From assembly GCA_947561395.2 (NCBI GenBank), contig OX387184.1, positions 40,724,766 to 40,788,765 on the forward strand: a stretch of 64,000 bases of DNA, read 5' to 3'. The notes below the pieces were generated by a model. The model did not search any database and was not told the DNA's origin. It worked only from the letters and a program-made list of their open reading frames with translations. The translations under genes were made by a program, and so were the position numbers. This document shows positions 42,886-56,100 of the stretch, piece by piece (positions within the stretch are counted from its first letter, which is position 1; the number at the start of each line of letters is the position of its first letter). This stretch comes from Buxus sempervirens (taxonomy: Eukaryota; Streptophyta; Magnoliopsida; Buxales; Buxaceae).

Positions 42886-43809
42886 ACCTTGATCCGACAC
42901 TCCCCTGTTCTTGCTTCTTCTTCATCCCCACACAAGCTAGCGGAGGCCGGTTGCTGTGGTCGCTGTTGGAGCAAGAAAGAAGGTGCTCCAGTTCTTGCCC
43001 CGTTGCAAGGAGAATCCCACGCAACTCAAGCGGGTCTTAGGATCCCCAGGTATTATTACCCACCATGCTTGATATACATATATTGAAATGAAATGAGAAG
43101 TTGCTAATAAGTTTGCTAAGCTTGTTTTCGTCCCTGAGCACGAGTTTGTTCCCATGGTAGTTTAATATGCACTTGCTTCACTTAATATGCACTTGCTTCA
43201 CTTTGCCGTATGGAGGGTCTCTAAGTAAGGAAGAGATCCACCGGGAGCTTAAGGTATGTTGAGAGAGTTCCCCACAAACTATTCGGGCCTGCTTAATGCT
43301 ATGGCCGGGACTGTTTTCGTTGCTTTAAAAGGGAGTTTGTTCCCTCATGTTAAGTGATCCATTGTACCCCTGTAAACCCCCCTCCTCCTCCCCTTCTTCG
43401 GATATTAGTGTGCATGCTTGAGGTTCAGTTGGTTGGAGGAAAGTGCATGCAATGTGTGCATGCTGTTTTTTTTGTTTTTATTGTGCTGTACTTGCTAATA
43501 TGCCCCCCAACCCCCTGCCTATGCTACTTGCTCCTTGTGGTGCCCCTGCAAGCATGCTCCCATCCCCCTCCCTTTTGTTTAAGATGTTAATGCCTCTGTA
43601 TCAGTTTTTTATCGGGTTTGTTTTCTTTTAAGAGATTTTGGGTTGTAGGATGAATCATGAAGCATGTTTAGATTAATTTGAACGCAAGTTTAAGTAACTT
43701 CTGGGGGGTGGCCGAAGCCCTGGGAGGGATGACAGAGCCTAAAAAATGAGTTACAGACCTTAAAAGTAGCTCAGAAATGGAGTTTGAAACAAAAAAACAG
43801 AGCATCGGG

Positions 43810-44045
43810 TATCCGCCGAGCTCGCGCGAAGCTCGCGAGTATCCGCGAGGCTCGCGCGAAGCTCGCGCGCACCTTCGCGCGAAGCTCGCGCGAGGCTCAC
43901 GCTCATCTCGTGCGAGGTTCGCGCGAAGCTCGCGCTCAGCTCGCGCGAACCTCGCGCCCACCTCGTTTTTTGTGTGTTTTTCGCGTTTTTGGTCCGCCCG
44001 GCCCGCGCCTACCTCGCGCCTAGTGCCCGAGGTCGGCGCATACCC
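43810..44045 (+). repeat. CpG-dense GCTCGCGCGAA array in the E4 LTR
   Basis: Built from steps of GAAGCTCGCGC, GAGTATCCGCGAGGCTCGCG and CACCTTCGCG. Lengths differ: short in units 1 and 3, longer in units 2 and 4, longest in the LTR at 56970. It lies in the transcribed part of the LTR. The related solo LTR has a GAGCGCC/GTGGGCGCC array at the same place (18260-18540, minus). Ala/Arg/Ser-rich open frames over it are not genes. Confidence 0.85.
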
Positions 44046-44101
44046 CTAAAAAATGCCAAATTGATATATTTTTGAAAAATTCCAAAAATGCCCTTTACTC
44101 T

Positions 44102-44206
44102 ACCGCGGGGGGCGAAGCCCCCCGCACCCCCCACCCCTTTTGTTCGTTGCGCATCCAACTCGTACCTTGGTACGGGGAGGTACCCCACCCCGTACCTTGG
44201 TATGGG
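44102..44206. repeat. GC hairpin block ending at the LTR truncation point
   Basis: A perfect stem GCGGGGGGC/GCCCCCCGC with loop GAA, then GTACCTTGGTAC, GGGGAGGTACCCC and a second GTACCTTGGTA. The shared LTR sequence of the array ends right after it (44206). The solo LTR carries a larger inverted form at 18050-18190. Confidence 0.8.
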
Positions 44207-45500
44207 CAAAAGGCTCAGAGCAAGAAGAGAATAAAAGAAGTGTTTTGCATTCCCCAGCTATTCCACGGCTAACATATTGTCTTTTCCTGCCTTCACAGGT
44301 ACAGAAAAAGTGGGATAACAGACATCTTCTCCAAAATCCCCTGCGGAGTTCCTTCAGTAAACGGAGAATAACAACCTCCAAAAATCCCCAGTGGAAAGCC
44401 GTCAGCAAACAAGGGACGACACCCTTACACCCCCAGTAGAGTCCTCTCAAGCAATAAGAGAGTGATTCCTGATGATGTAGACTTCTCAAGCCTCGCCCAG
44501 TCTGAAGAGGCCGGCTTTGCGAAGAAGAGCGGAAAGAAGGCAAGTAAGCTCGCATCAATCCCTGGTGGAGCCTCTCGCACTCAACAAGAGCTTGAACGAA
44601 CATGAAGAATTCGCACCCAAGCAGAGGGAAAAGGCCTTATGAAGGAAAATGACAGCGTGAGGAATCCCCACTTATCCCCAGCAGAGCATCATTCCCCGGG
44701 GAACTCCCACGCTTGTCACTAACAAGGCTCGACCCAAAAGAAGAGGCAATAAGAAAAAAGATTCCTGCCCAATCCCCAGCAACAGTCACTCCAAGCTAGG
44801 GAGCCTCTACAAGGGGGAAAGCCAATCAGAGAGCACTGCAGAAGAAGGAATGACAAGACATGAAGAAGAATGACATAAAAGAAGATATCATCGGGCAAGA
44901 TGGCCCCTTTTGTAACTTTGATTTCACACTTTTGTAAATAGAGTAGAGCAGGTGTGTGGGCTCCCTTGAGGCACTGGACAGCGCTGGAAGCACCTCCTCA
45001 CCAACAGCAGCTCCTCCTCCACTCTTCCTTCCTCCTTGCTCCATTCGGTCCACATCCTAACCCAACCCTTGGCCATCAAATCCTATAAAAAAAAAAAAAA
45101 AACCCAGAAAAATTCAAGCAAGCTTCAAGTAAAAGACACAAAATGGATCAGAAGTCTGAAGTCACCAAAAAGCTTTAATGGAACGAATAAGAAGAAAAGA
45201 ATATTGTCAAGTGTCTGGGATCGACGCCGAAACAGGTTGGCGAGCTCAAGTCCAATCTAATCTCTTTCAAACTTAAACTAAAATGCTGAAGAGTTGCCCT
45301 ACAAAAACCCGAAAAGCAAAGGGTAAGGAAACTCTGAAGCCAGGAAGTGACGCCACATGATTTGGCAGCTTCCTCTTCAAAATAAAAACTTCAAAGGACT
45401 AAGCTCGTCGACCATGTCGACAGAAATGCCAAGCGCAAAAACAAGATTCTTTTTCTCTCTGCCGTTCATCCGCCAAGTGACTCCGGCAAAGAGGGGCAGC
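44207..45500 (+). other. E4 3' internal segment (unit 1 copy)
   Basis: Non-coding 3' region of the element between the truncation point and the polypurine tract. It contains an acceptor-like TTCACAG and six loose copies of ATCCCCAGYRGAG (about 44311, 44384, 44428, 44555, 44664, 44773), some followed by AACAAG, a short A run at about 45086 and the polypurine tract GGCAAAGAGGGGCAGC at 45485-45500. No part of pol is present. Confidence 0.75.
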
Positions 45501-48500
45501 TGTAAGCACCTCATTTTTGCGCTCCCCGAAACACCAAAAATACAAACCCTGGACAGAAAGTCAAACCCTAAGGGGTGAAAAGTTGACTTTTTGATCAAGT
45601 GAAAATTGGCCACCTTGCTTTATACCATTGGATAGAGAATCTCGACACGGTTCCAACGCAACTGAGTTTGCAGGAATCGGGGTCCGGATGAAGGTTCTGC
45701 GGGCAGTCAAACTTAAGGAAAAGCCGAGAGTTGACTTTTCCTCGAATTCCGTGCCAAGTACCTTGCTTTATATCATTGGATAGAGAATCTCGACACGAGT
45801 CCAACGCAACTGAGTTTGCAGGAATCGGGGTCCGGATGAAGGTTCTGCAGGCAGTCAAACCTGAGCAGAGCCAAAAGTTGACTTTCTGCTAAAATCCAAT
45901 CCAGAGGCCTACCCCTAGGTCATTGGATAGAGAATCTCGACACGGTTCCAACGCAACTGAGTTTGCAGGAATCGGGGTCCGGATGAAGGTTCTGCGGGTG
46001 GTCAAACTTGAGCAGAGCCAAAAGTTGACTTTCTGCTAAAATCCGATCCGGAGGCCTACCCCTAGGTCATGGGATGGAGGGCTCCGATACGATTCTAATG
46101 AAACTAAGTTTGCCCAGATCGGAGTCCGGATGAAGAAAATATGAGCTGATGAAATTTCCGAGCAGCAAAACCGGCAATCTGCGCACGTGGCAAAAAGCTG
46201 CACACGTGGCAAGTTGCGCAGGAAAATATCTCGGGGATCAAATCCGTAAATATCCGAACATTCGAAATATCCCAGGGACTAAATCTGTAAAAATCCAAGA
46301 ATATCGGATTTTACCAAAAATTGCCAGGGACTAAATCCAAATTTTTAGATTTTTACGTCCAGCGAGCGGCGGCATTAAATGATTTTCATCATTATGCCGC
46401 TCGCGCGGACGTGGCGAGCGAGCATGCGCCCACCTTGAGCTGGGCGCCAAGGTGGGCGCATACCCTTTTTTCTTGGCCTATAAAAGCCGCGCGAGTGCTC
46501 GCGCAAAGGGTTCGGCATTTTTTGGTGGTTCAGACATTTTTGTGAGGTTGGAGAGCTTCGGTTGAAGGTTTTTTTAAGGTGCAGTGTCCAAGCTTCTTCC
46601 AACCCAAAAACCCTACCTGTCTCGGTCACTTTGGCCACCCCAAGCCCCCCCCCCCCCCCCCCACCTTGATCCGACACTCCCCTGCTCTTGCTTCTTCTTC
46701 ATCCCCACACAAGCTAGCGGAGGCCGGTTGCTGTGGTCGCTGTTGGAGCAAGAAAGAAGGTGCTCCAGTTCTTGCCCCGTTGCAAGGAGAATCCCACGCA
46801 ACTCAAGCGGGTCTTAGGATCCCCAGGTATTATTACCCACCATGCTTGATATACATATATTGAAATGAAATGAGAAGTTGCTAATAAGTTTGCTAAGCTT
46901 GTTTTCGTCCCTGAGCACGAGTTTGTTCCCATGGTAGTTTAATATGCACTTGCTTCACTTAATATGCACTTGCTTCACTTAATATGCACTTGCTTCACTT
47001 TGCCGTATGGAGGGTCTCTAAGTAAGGAAGAGATCCACCGGGAGCTTAAGGTATGTTGAGAGAGTTCCCCACAAACTATTCGGGCCTGCTTAATGCTATG
47101 GCCGGGACTGTTTTCGTTGCTTTAAAAGGGAGTTTGTTCCCTCATGTTAAGTGATCCATTGTACCCCTGTAAACCCCCCTCCTCCTCCCCTTCTTCGGAT
47201 ATTAGTGTGCATGCTTGAGGTTCAGTTGGTTGGAGGAAAGTGCATGCAATGTGTGCATGCTGTTTTTTTTGTTTTTATTGTGCTGTACTTGCTAATATGC
47301 CCCCCAACCCCGTGCCTATGCTACTTGCTCCTTGTGGTGCCCCTGCAAGCATGCTCCCATCCCCCTCCCTTTTGTTTAAGATGTTAATGCCTCTGTATCA
47401 GTTTTTTATCGGGTTTGTTTTCTTTTAAGAGATTTTGGGTTGTAGGATGAATCATGAAGCATGTTTAGATTAATTTGAACGCAAGTTTAAGTAACTTCTG
47501 GGGGGTGGCCGAAGCCCTGGGAGGGATGACAGAGCCTAAAAAATGAGTTACAGACCTTAAAAGTAGCTCAGAAATGGAGTTTGAAACAAAAAAACAGAGC
47601 ATCGGGTATCCGCCGAGCTCGCGCGAAGCTCGCGCGAAGCTCGCGAGTATCCGCGAGGCTCGCGCGAAGCTCGCGCGAAGCTCGCGAGTATCCGCGAGGC
47701 TCGCGCGAAGCTCGCGCGCACCTTCGCGCGAAGCTCGCGCGAGGCTCACGCTCATCTCGTGCGAGGTTCGCGCGAAGCTCGCGCTCAGCTCGCGCGAACC
47801 TTGCGCCCACCTCGTTTTTTGTGTGTTTTTCGCGTTTTTGGTCCGCCCGGCCCGCGCCTACCTCGCGCCTAGTGCCCGAGGTCGGCGCATACCCCTAAAA
47901 AATGCCAAATTGATATATTTTTGAAAAATTCCAAAAATGCCCTTTACTCTACCGCGGGGGGCGAAGCCCCCCGCACCCCCCACCCCTTTTGTTCGTTGCG
48001 CATCCAACTCGTACCTTGGTACGGGGAGGTACCCCACCCCGTACCTTGGTATGGGCAAAAGGCTCAGAGCAAGAAGAGAATAAAAGAAGTGTTTTGCATT
48101 CCCCAGCTATTCCACGGCTAACATATTGTCTTTTCCTGCCTTCACAGGTACAGAAAAAGTGGGATAACAGACATCTTCTCCAAAATCCCCTGCGGAGTTC
48201 CTTCAGTAAACGGAGAATAACAACCTCCAAAAATCCCCAGTGGAAAGCCGTCAGCAAACAAGGGACGACACCCTTACACCCCCAGTAGAGTCCTCTCAAG
48301 CAATAAGAGAGTGATGCCTGATGATGTAGACTTCTCAAGCCTCGCCCAGTCTGAAGAGGCCGGCTTTGCGAAGAAGAGCGGAAAGAAGGCAAGTAAGCTC
48401 GCATCAATCCCTGGTGGAGCCTCTCGCACTCAACAAGAGCTTGAACGAACATGAAGAATTCGCACCCAAGCAGAGGGAAAAGGCCTTATGAAGGAAAATG

Positions 48501-49347
48501 ACAGCGTGAGGAATCCCCACTTATCCCCAGCAGAGCATCATTCCCCGGGGAACTCCCACGCTTGTCACTAACAAGGCTCGACCCAAAAGAAGAGGCAATA
48601 AGAAAAAAGATTCCTGCCCAATCCCCAGCAACAGTCACTCCAAGCTAGGGAGCCTCTACAAGGGGGAAAGCCAATCAGAGAGCACTGCAGAAGAAGGAAT
48701 GACAAGACATGAAGAAGAATGACATAAAAGAAGATATCATCGGGCAAGATGGCCCCTTTTGTAACTTTGATTTCACACTTTTGTAAATAGAGTAGAGCAG
48801 GTGTGTGGGCTCCCTTGAGGCACTGGACAGCGCTGGAAGCACCTCCTCACCAACAGCAGCTCCTCCTCCACTCTTCCTTCCTCCTTGCTCCATTCGGTCT
48901 ACATCCTAACCCAACCCTTGGCCATCAAATCCTATAAAAAAAAAAAAAACCCAGAAAAATTCAAGCAAGCTTCAAGTAAAAGACACAAAATGGATCAGGA
49001 GTCTGAAGTCACCAAAAAGCTTTAATGGAACAAATAAGAAGAAAATAATATTGTCAAGTGTCTGGCATCGACGCCGAAACAGGTTGGCGAGCTCAAGTCC
49101 AATCTAATCTCTTTCAAACTTAAACTAAAATGCTGAAGAGTTGCCCTACAAAAACCCGAAAAGCAAAGGGTAAGGAAACTCTGAAGCCAGGAAGTGACGC
49201 CACATGATTTGGCAGCTTCCTCTTCAAAATAAAAACTTCAAAGGACTAAGCTCGTCGACCATGTCGACAGAAATGCCAAGCGCAAAAACAAGATTCTTTT
49301 TCTCTCTGCCGTTCATCCGCCAAGTGACTCCGGCAAAGAGGGGCAGC
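45501..49347 (+). mobile_element. E4 array unit 2
   Basis: Truncated LTR 45501-48055, internal DNA 48056-49347. It has three copies of the 20 bp TTAATATGCACTTGCTTCAC step instead of two, and a longer CpG array with an extra GAGTATCCGCGAGGCTCGCG step. Confidence 0.88.
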
Positions 49348-52300
49348 TGTAAGCACCTCATTTTTGCGCTCCCCGAAAAACCAAAAATACAAACCCTGGA
49401 CCGAAAGTCAAACCCTAAGGGGTGAAAAGTTGACTTTTTGATCAAGTGAAAATTGGCCACCTTGCTTTATACCATTGGATAGAGAATCTCGACACGGTTC
49501 CAACGCAACTGAGTTTGCAGGAATCGGGGTCCGGATGAAGGTTCTGCGGGCAGTCAAACTTAAGGAAAAGCCGAGAGTTGACTTTTCCTTGAATTCCGTG
49601 CCAAGTACCTTGCTTTATATCATTGGATAGAGAATCTCGACACGAGTCCAACGCAACTGAGTTTGCAGGAATCGGGGTCCGGATGAAGGTTCTGCAGGCA
49701 GTCAAACCTGAGCAGAGCCAAAAGTTGACTTTCTGCTAAAATCCGATCCAGAGGCCTACCCCTAGGTCATTGGATAGAGAATCTCGACACGGTTCCAACG
49801 CAACTGAGTTTGCAGGAATCGGGGTCCGGATGAAGGTTCTGCGGGTGGTCAAACTTGAGCAGAGCCAAAAGTTGACTTTCTGCTAAAATCCGATCCGGAG
49901 GCCTACCCCTAGGTCATGGGATGGAGGGCTCCGATACGATTCTAATGAAACTAAGTTTGCCCAGATCGGAGTCCGGATGAAGAAAATATGAGCCGATGAA
50001 ATTTCCGAGCAGCAAAACCGACAATCTGCGCACGTGGCAAAAAGCTGCACACGTGGCAAGTTGCGCAGGAAAATATCTCGGGGATCAAATCCGTAAATAT
50101 CCGAACATTCGAAATATCCCAGGGACTAAATCTGTAAAAATCCAAGAATATCGGATTTTACCAAAAATTGCCAGGGACTAAATCCAAATTTTTAGATTTT
50201 TACGTCCGGCGAGCGGCGGCATTAAATGATTTTCATCATTATGCCGCTCGCGCGGACGTGGCGAGCGAGCATGCGCCCACCTTGAGCTGGGCGCCAAGGT
50301 GGGCGCATACCCTTTTTTCTTGGCCTATAAAAGCCGCGCGAGTGCTCGCGCAAAGGGTTCGGCATTTTTTGGTGGTTCAGACATTTTTGTGAGGTTGGAG
50401 AGCTTCGGTTGAAGGTTTTTTTAAGGTGCAGTGTCCAAGCTTCTTCCAACCCAAAAACCCTACCTGTCTCGGTCACTTTGGCCACCCCAAGCCCCCCCCC
50501 CCCCCCCCCCACCTTGATCCGACACTCCCCTGTTCTTGCTTCTTCTTCATCCCCACACAAGCTAGCGGAGGCCGGTTGCTGTGGTCGCTGTTGGAGCAAG
50601 AAAGAAGGTGCTCCAGTTCTTGCCCCGTTGCAAGGAGAATCCCACGCAACTCAAGCGGGTCTTAGGATCCCCAGGTATTATTACCCACCATGCTTGATAT
50701 ACATATATTGAAATGAAATGAGAAGTTGCTAATAAGTTTGCTAAGCTTGTTTTCGTCCCTGAGCACGAGTTTGTTCCCATGGTAGTTTAATATGCACTTG
50801 CTTCACTTAATATGCACTTGCTTCACTTTGCCGTATGGAGGGTCTCTAAGTAAGGAAGAGATCCACCGGGAGCTTAAGGTATGTTGAGAGAGTTCCCCAC
50901 AAACTATTCGGGCCTGCTTAATGCTATGGCCGGGACTGTTTTCGTTGCTTTAAAAGGGAGTTTGTTCCCTCATGTTAAGTGATCCATTGTACCCCTGTAA
51001 ACCCCCCTCCTCCTCCCCTTCTTCGGATATTAGTGTGCATGCTTGAGGTTCAGTTGGTTGGAGGAAAGTGCATGCAATGTGTGCATGCTGTTTTTTTTGT
51101 TTTTATTGTGCTGTACTTGCTAATATGCCCCCCAACCCCCTGCCTATGCTACTTGCTCCTTGTGGTGCCCCTGCAAGCATGCTCCCATCCCCCTCCCTTT
51201 TGTTTAAGATGTTAATGCCTCTGTATCAGTTTTTTATCGGGTTTGTTTTCTTTTAAGAGATTTTGGGTTGTAGGATGAATCATGAAGCATGTTTAGATTA
51301 ATTTGAACGCAAGTTTAAGTAACTTCTGGGGGGTGGCCGAAGCCCTGGGAGGGATGACAGAGCCTAAAAAATGAGTTACAGACCTTAAAAGTAGCTCAGA
51401 AATGGAGTTTGAAACAAAAAAACAGAGCATCGGGTATCCGCCGAGCTCGCGCGAAGCTCGCGAGTATCCGCGAGGCTCGCGCGAAGCTCGCGCGCACCTT
51501 CGCGCGAAGCTCGCGCGAGGCTCACGCTCATCTCGTGCGAGGTTCGCGCGAAGCTCGCGCTCAGCTCGCGCGAACCTCGCGCCCACCTCGTTTTTTGTGT
51601 GTTTTTCGCGTTTTTGGTCCGCCCGGCCCGCGCCTACCTCGCGCCTAGTGCCCGAGGTCGGCGCATACCCCTAAAAAATGCCAAATTGATATATTTTTGA
51701 AAAATTCCAAAAATGCCCTTTACTCTACCGCGGGGGGCGAAGCCCCCCGCACCCCCCACCCCTTTTGTTCGTTGCGCATCCAACTCGTACCTTGGTACGG
51801 GGAGGTACCCCACCCCGTACCTTGGTATGGGCAAAAGGCTCAGAGCAAGAAGAGAATAAAAGAAGTGTTTTGCATTCCCCAGCTATTCCACGGCTAACAT
51901 ATTGTCTTTTCCTGCCTTCACAGGTACAGAAAAAGTGGGATAACAGACATCTTCTCCAAAATCCCCTGCGGAGTTCCTTCAGTAAACGGAGAATAACAAC
52001 CTCCAAAAATCCCCAGTGGAAAGCCGTCAGCAAACAAGGGACGACACCCTTACACCCCCAATAGAGTCCTCTCAAGCAATAAGAGAGTGATGCCTGATGA
52101 TGTAGACTTCTCAAGCCTCGCCCAGTCTGAAGAGGCCGGCTTTGCGAAGAAGAGCGGAAAGAAGGCAAGTAAGCTCGCATCAATCCCTGGTGGAGCCTCT
52201 CGCACTCAACAAGAGCTTGAACGAACATGAAGAATTCGCACCCAAGCAGAGGGAAAAGGCCTTATGAAGGAAAATGACAGCGTGAGGAATCCCCACTTAT

Positions 52301-53125
52301 CCCCAGCAGAGCATCATTCCCCGGGGAACTCCCACGCTTGTCACTAACAAGGCTCGACCCAAAAGAAGAGGCAATAAGAAAAAAGATTCCTGCCCAATCC
52401 CCAGCAACAGTCACTCCAAGCTAGGGAGCCTCTACAAGGGGGAAAGCCAATCAGAGAGCACTGCAGAAGAAGGAATGACAAGACATGAAGAAGAATGACA
52501 TAAAAGAAGATATCATCGGGCAAGATGGCCCCTTTTGTAACTTTGATTTCACACTTTTGTAAATAGAGTAGAGCAGGTGTGTGGGCTCCCTTGAGGCACT
52601 GGACAGCGCTGGAAGCACCTCCTCACCAACAGCAGCTCCTCCTCCACTCTTCCTTCCTCCTTGCTCCATTCGGTCCACATCCTAACCCAACCCTTGGCCA
52701 TCAAATCCTATAAAAAAAAAAAAAAAACCCAGAAAAATTCAAGCAAGCTTCAAGTAAAAGACACAAAATGTATCAGGAGTCTGAAGTCACCAAAAAGCTT
52801 TAATGGAACGAATAAGAAGAAAAGAATATTGTCAAGTGTCTGGGATCGACGCCGAAACAGGTTGGCGAGCTCAAGTCCAATCTAATCTCTTTCAAACTTA
52901 AACTAAAATGCTGAAGAGTTGCCCTACAAAAACCCGAAAAGCAAAGGGTAAGGAAACTCTGAAGCCAGGAAGTGACGCCACATGATTTGGCAGCTTCCTC
53001 TTCAAAATAAAAACTTCAAAGGACTAAGCTCGTCGACCATGTCGACAGAAATGCCAAGCGCAAAAACAAGATTCTTTTTCTCTCTGCCGTTCATCCGCCA
53101 AGTGACTCCGGCAAAGAGGGGCAGC
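49348..53125 (+). mobile_element. E4 array unit 3
   Basis: Truncated LTR 49348-51831, internal DNA 51832-53125. Its CpG array is the same as in unit 1, so units 1 and 3 are closer to each other in this zone than to their neighbours. Confidence 0.88.
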
Positions 53126-56100
53126 TGTAAGCACCTCATTTTTGCGCTCCCCGAAAAACCAAAAATACAAACCCTGGACAGAAAGTCAAACCCTAAGGGG
53201 TGAAAAGTTGACTTTTTGATCAAGTGAAAATTGGCCACCTTGCTTTATACCATTGGATAGAGAATCTCGACACGGTTCCAACGCAACTGAGTTTGCAGGA
53301 ATCGGGGTCCGGATGAAGGTTCTGCGGGCAGTCAAACTTAAGGAAAAGCCGAGAGTTGACTTTTCCTCGAATTCCGTGCCAAGTACCTTGCTTTATATCA
53401 TTGGATAGAGAATCTCGACACGAGTCCAACGCAACTGAGTTTGCAGGAATCGGGGTCCGGATGAAGGTTCTGCAGGCAGTCAAACCTGAGCAGAGCCAAA
53501 AGTTGACTTTCTGCTAAAATCCGATCCAGAGGCCTACCCCTAGGTCATTGGATAGAGAATCTCGACACGGTTCCAACGCAACTGAGTTTGCAGGAATCGG
53601 GGTCCGGATGAAGGTTCTGCGGGTGGTCAAACTTGAGCAGAGCCAAAAGTTGACTTTCTGCTAAAATCCGATCCGGAGGCCTACCCCTAGGTCATGGGAT
53701 GGAGGGCTCCGATACGATTCTAATGAAACTAAGTTTGCCCAGATCGGAGTCCGGATGAAGAAAATATGAGCTGATGAAATTTCCGAGCAGCAAAACCGAC
53801 AATCTGCGCACGTGGCAAAAAGCTGCACACGTGGCAAGTTGCGCAGGAAAATATCTCGGGGATCAAATCCGTAAATATCCGAACATTCGAAATATCCCAG
53901 GGACTAAATCTGTAAAAATCCAAGAATATCGGATTTTACCAAAAATTGCCAGGGACTAAATCCAAATTTTTAGATTTTTACGTCCGGCGAGCGGCGGCAT
54001 TAAATGATTTTCATCATTATGCCGCTCGCGCGGACGTGGCGAGCGAGCATGCGCCCACCTTGAGCTGGGCGCCAAGGTGGGCGCATACCCTTTTTTCTTG
54101 GCCTATAAAAGCCGCGCGAGTGCTCGCGCAAAGGGTTCGGCATTTTTTGGTGGTTCAGACATTTTTGTGAGGTTGGAGAGCTTCGGTTGAAGGTTTTTTT
54201 AAGGTGCAGTGTCCAAGCTTCTTCCAACCCAAAAACCCTACCTGTCTCGGTCACTTTGGCCACCCCAAGCCCCCCCCCCCCCCCCCCCCCCACCTTGATC
54301 CGACACTCCCCTGTTCTTGCTTCTTCTTCATCCCCACACAAGCTAGCGGAGGCCGGTTGCTGTGGTCGCTGTTGGAGCAAGAAAGAAGGTGCTCCAGTTC
54401 TTGCCCCGTTGCAAGGAGAATCCCACGCAACTCAAGCGGGTCTTAGGATCCCCAGGTATTATTACCCACCATGCTTGATATACATATATTGAAATGAAAT
54501 GAGAAGTTGCTAATAAGTTTGCTAAGCTTGTTTTCGTCCCTGAGCACGAGTTTGTTCCCATGGTAGTTTAATATGCACTTGCTTCACTTAATATGCACTT
54601 GCTTCACTTTGCCGTATGGAGGGTCTCTAAGTAAGGAAGAGATCCACCGGGAGCTTAAGGTATGTTGAGAGAGTTCCCCACAAACTATTCGGGCCTGCTT
54701 AATGCTATGGCCGGGACTGTTTTCGTTGCTTTAAAAGGGAGTTTGTTCCCTAATGTTAAGTGATCCATTGTACCCCTTTAAACCCCCCTCCTCCTCCCCT
54801 TCTTCGGATATTAGTGTGCATGCTTGAGGTTCAGTTGGTTGGAGGAAAGTGCATGCAATGTGTGCATGCTGTTTTTTTTGTTTTTATTGTGCTGTACTTG
54901 CTAATATGCCCCCCAACCCCCTGCCTATGCTACTTGCTCCTTGTGGTGCCCCTGAGAGCATGCTCCCATCCCCCTCCCTTTTGTTTAAGATGTTAATGCC
55001 TCTGTATCAGTTTTTTATCGGGTTTGTTTTCTTTTAAGAGATTTTGGGTTGTAGGATGAATCATGAAGCATGTTTAGATTAATTTGAACGCAAGTTTAAG
55101 TAACTTCTGGGGAGTGGCCGAAGCCCTGGGAGGGATGACAGAGCCTAAAAAATGAGTTACAGACCTTAAAAGTAGCTCAGAAATGGAGTTTGAAACAAAA
55201 AAACAGAGCATCGGGTATCCGCCGAGCTCGCGCGAAGCTCGCGAGTATCCGCGAGGCTCGCGCGAAGCTCGCGCACACCTTCGCGCGAATCTCGCGCGAA
55301 GCTCGCGAGTATCCGCGAGGCTCGCGCGAAGCTCGCGCGCACCTTCGCGCGAAGCTCGCGCGAGGCTCACGCTCATCTCGTGCGAGGTTCGCGCGAGGTC
55401 GCGCTCAGCTCGCGCGAACCTCGCGCCCACCTCGTTTTTTGTGTGTTTTTCGCGTTTTTGGTCCGCCCGGCCCGCGCCTACCTCGCGCCTAGTGCCCGAG
55501 GTCGGCGCATACCCCTAAAAAATGCCAAATTGATATATTTTTGAAAATTTCCAAAAATGCCCTTTACTCTACCGCGGGGGGCGAAGCCCCCCGCACCCCC
55601 CACCCCTTTTGTTCGTTGCGCATCCAACTCGTACCTTGGTACGGGGAGGTACCCCACCCCGTACCTTGGTATGGGCAAAAGGCTCAGAGCAAGAAGAGAA
55701 TAAAAGAAGTGTTTTGCATTCCCCAGCTATTCCACGGCTAACATATTGTCTTTTCCTGCCTTCACAGGTACAGAAAAAGTGGGATAACAGACATCTTCTC
55801 CAAAATCCCCTGCGGAGTTCCTTCAGTAAACGGAGAATTACAACCTCCAAAAATCCCCAGTGGAAAGCCGTCAGCAAACAAGGGACGACACCCTTACACC
55901 CCCAGTAGAGTCCTCTCAAGCAATAAGAGAGTGATGCCTGATGATGTAGACTTCTCAAGCCTCGCCCAGTCTGAAGAGGCCGGCTTTGCGAAGAAGAGCG
56001 GAAAGAAGGCAAGTAAGCTCGCATCAATCCCTGGTGGAGCCTCTCGCACTCAACAAGAGCTTGAACGAACATGAAGAATTCGCACCCAAGCAGAGGGAAA

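Larger units (their letters stand above)
41719..45500 (+). mobile_element. E4 array unit 1
   Basis: Truncated LTR 41719-44206, internal DNA 44207-45500. The left edge is the junction with the E3 protease reading frame. GCTCGCGCGAA cluster in the short form, as in unit 3; two copies of the 20 bp TTAATATGCACTTGCTTCAC step. Confidence 0.88.

Noticed and set aside
43668..44049. Ala/Arg/Ser-rich open frames over the CpG array
   Set aside because: They are translations of the GCTCGCGCGAA repeat in several frames on both strands, with no start context or homologue.
44100..44603. 167-codon minus-strand open frame found identically in all four E4 units
   Set aside because: Units are near-identical, so any chance frame repeats. 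The frame runs over the GC hairpin block and the truncation joint, has no recognisable domain and lies opposite to element transcription.
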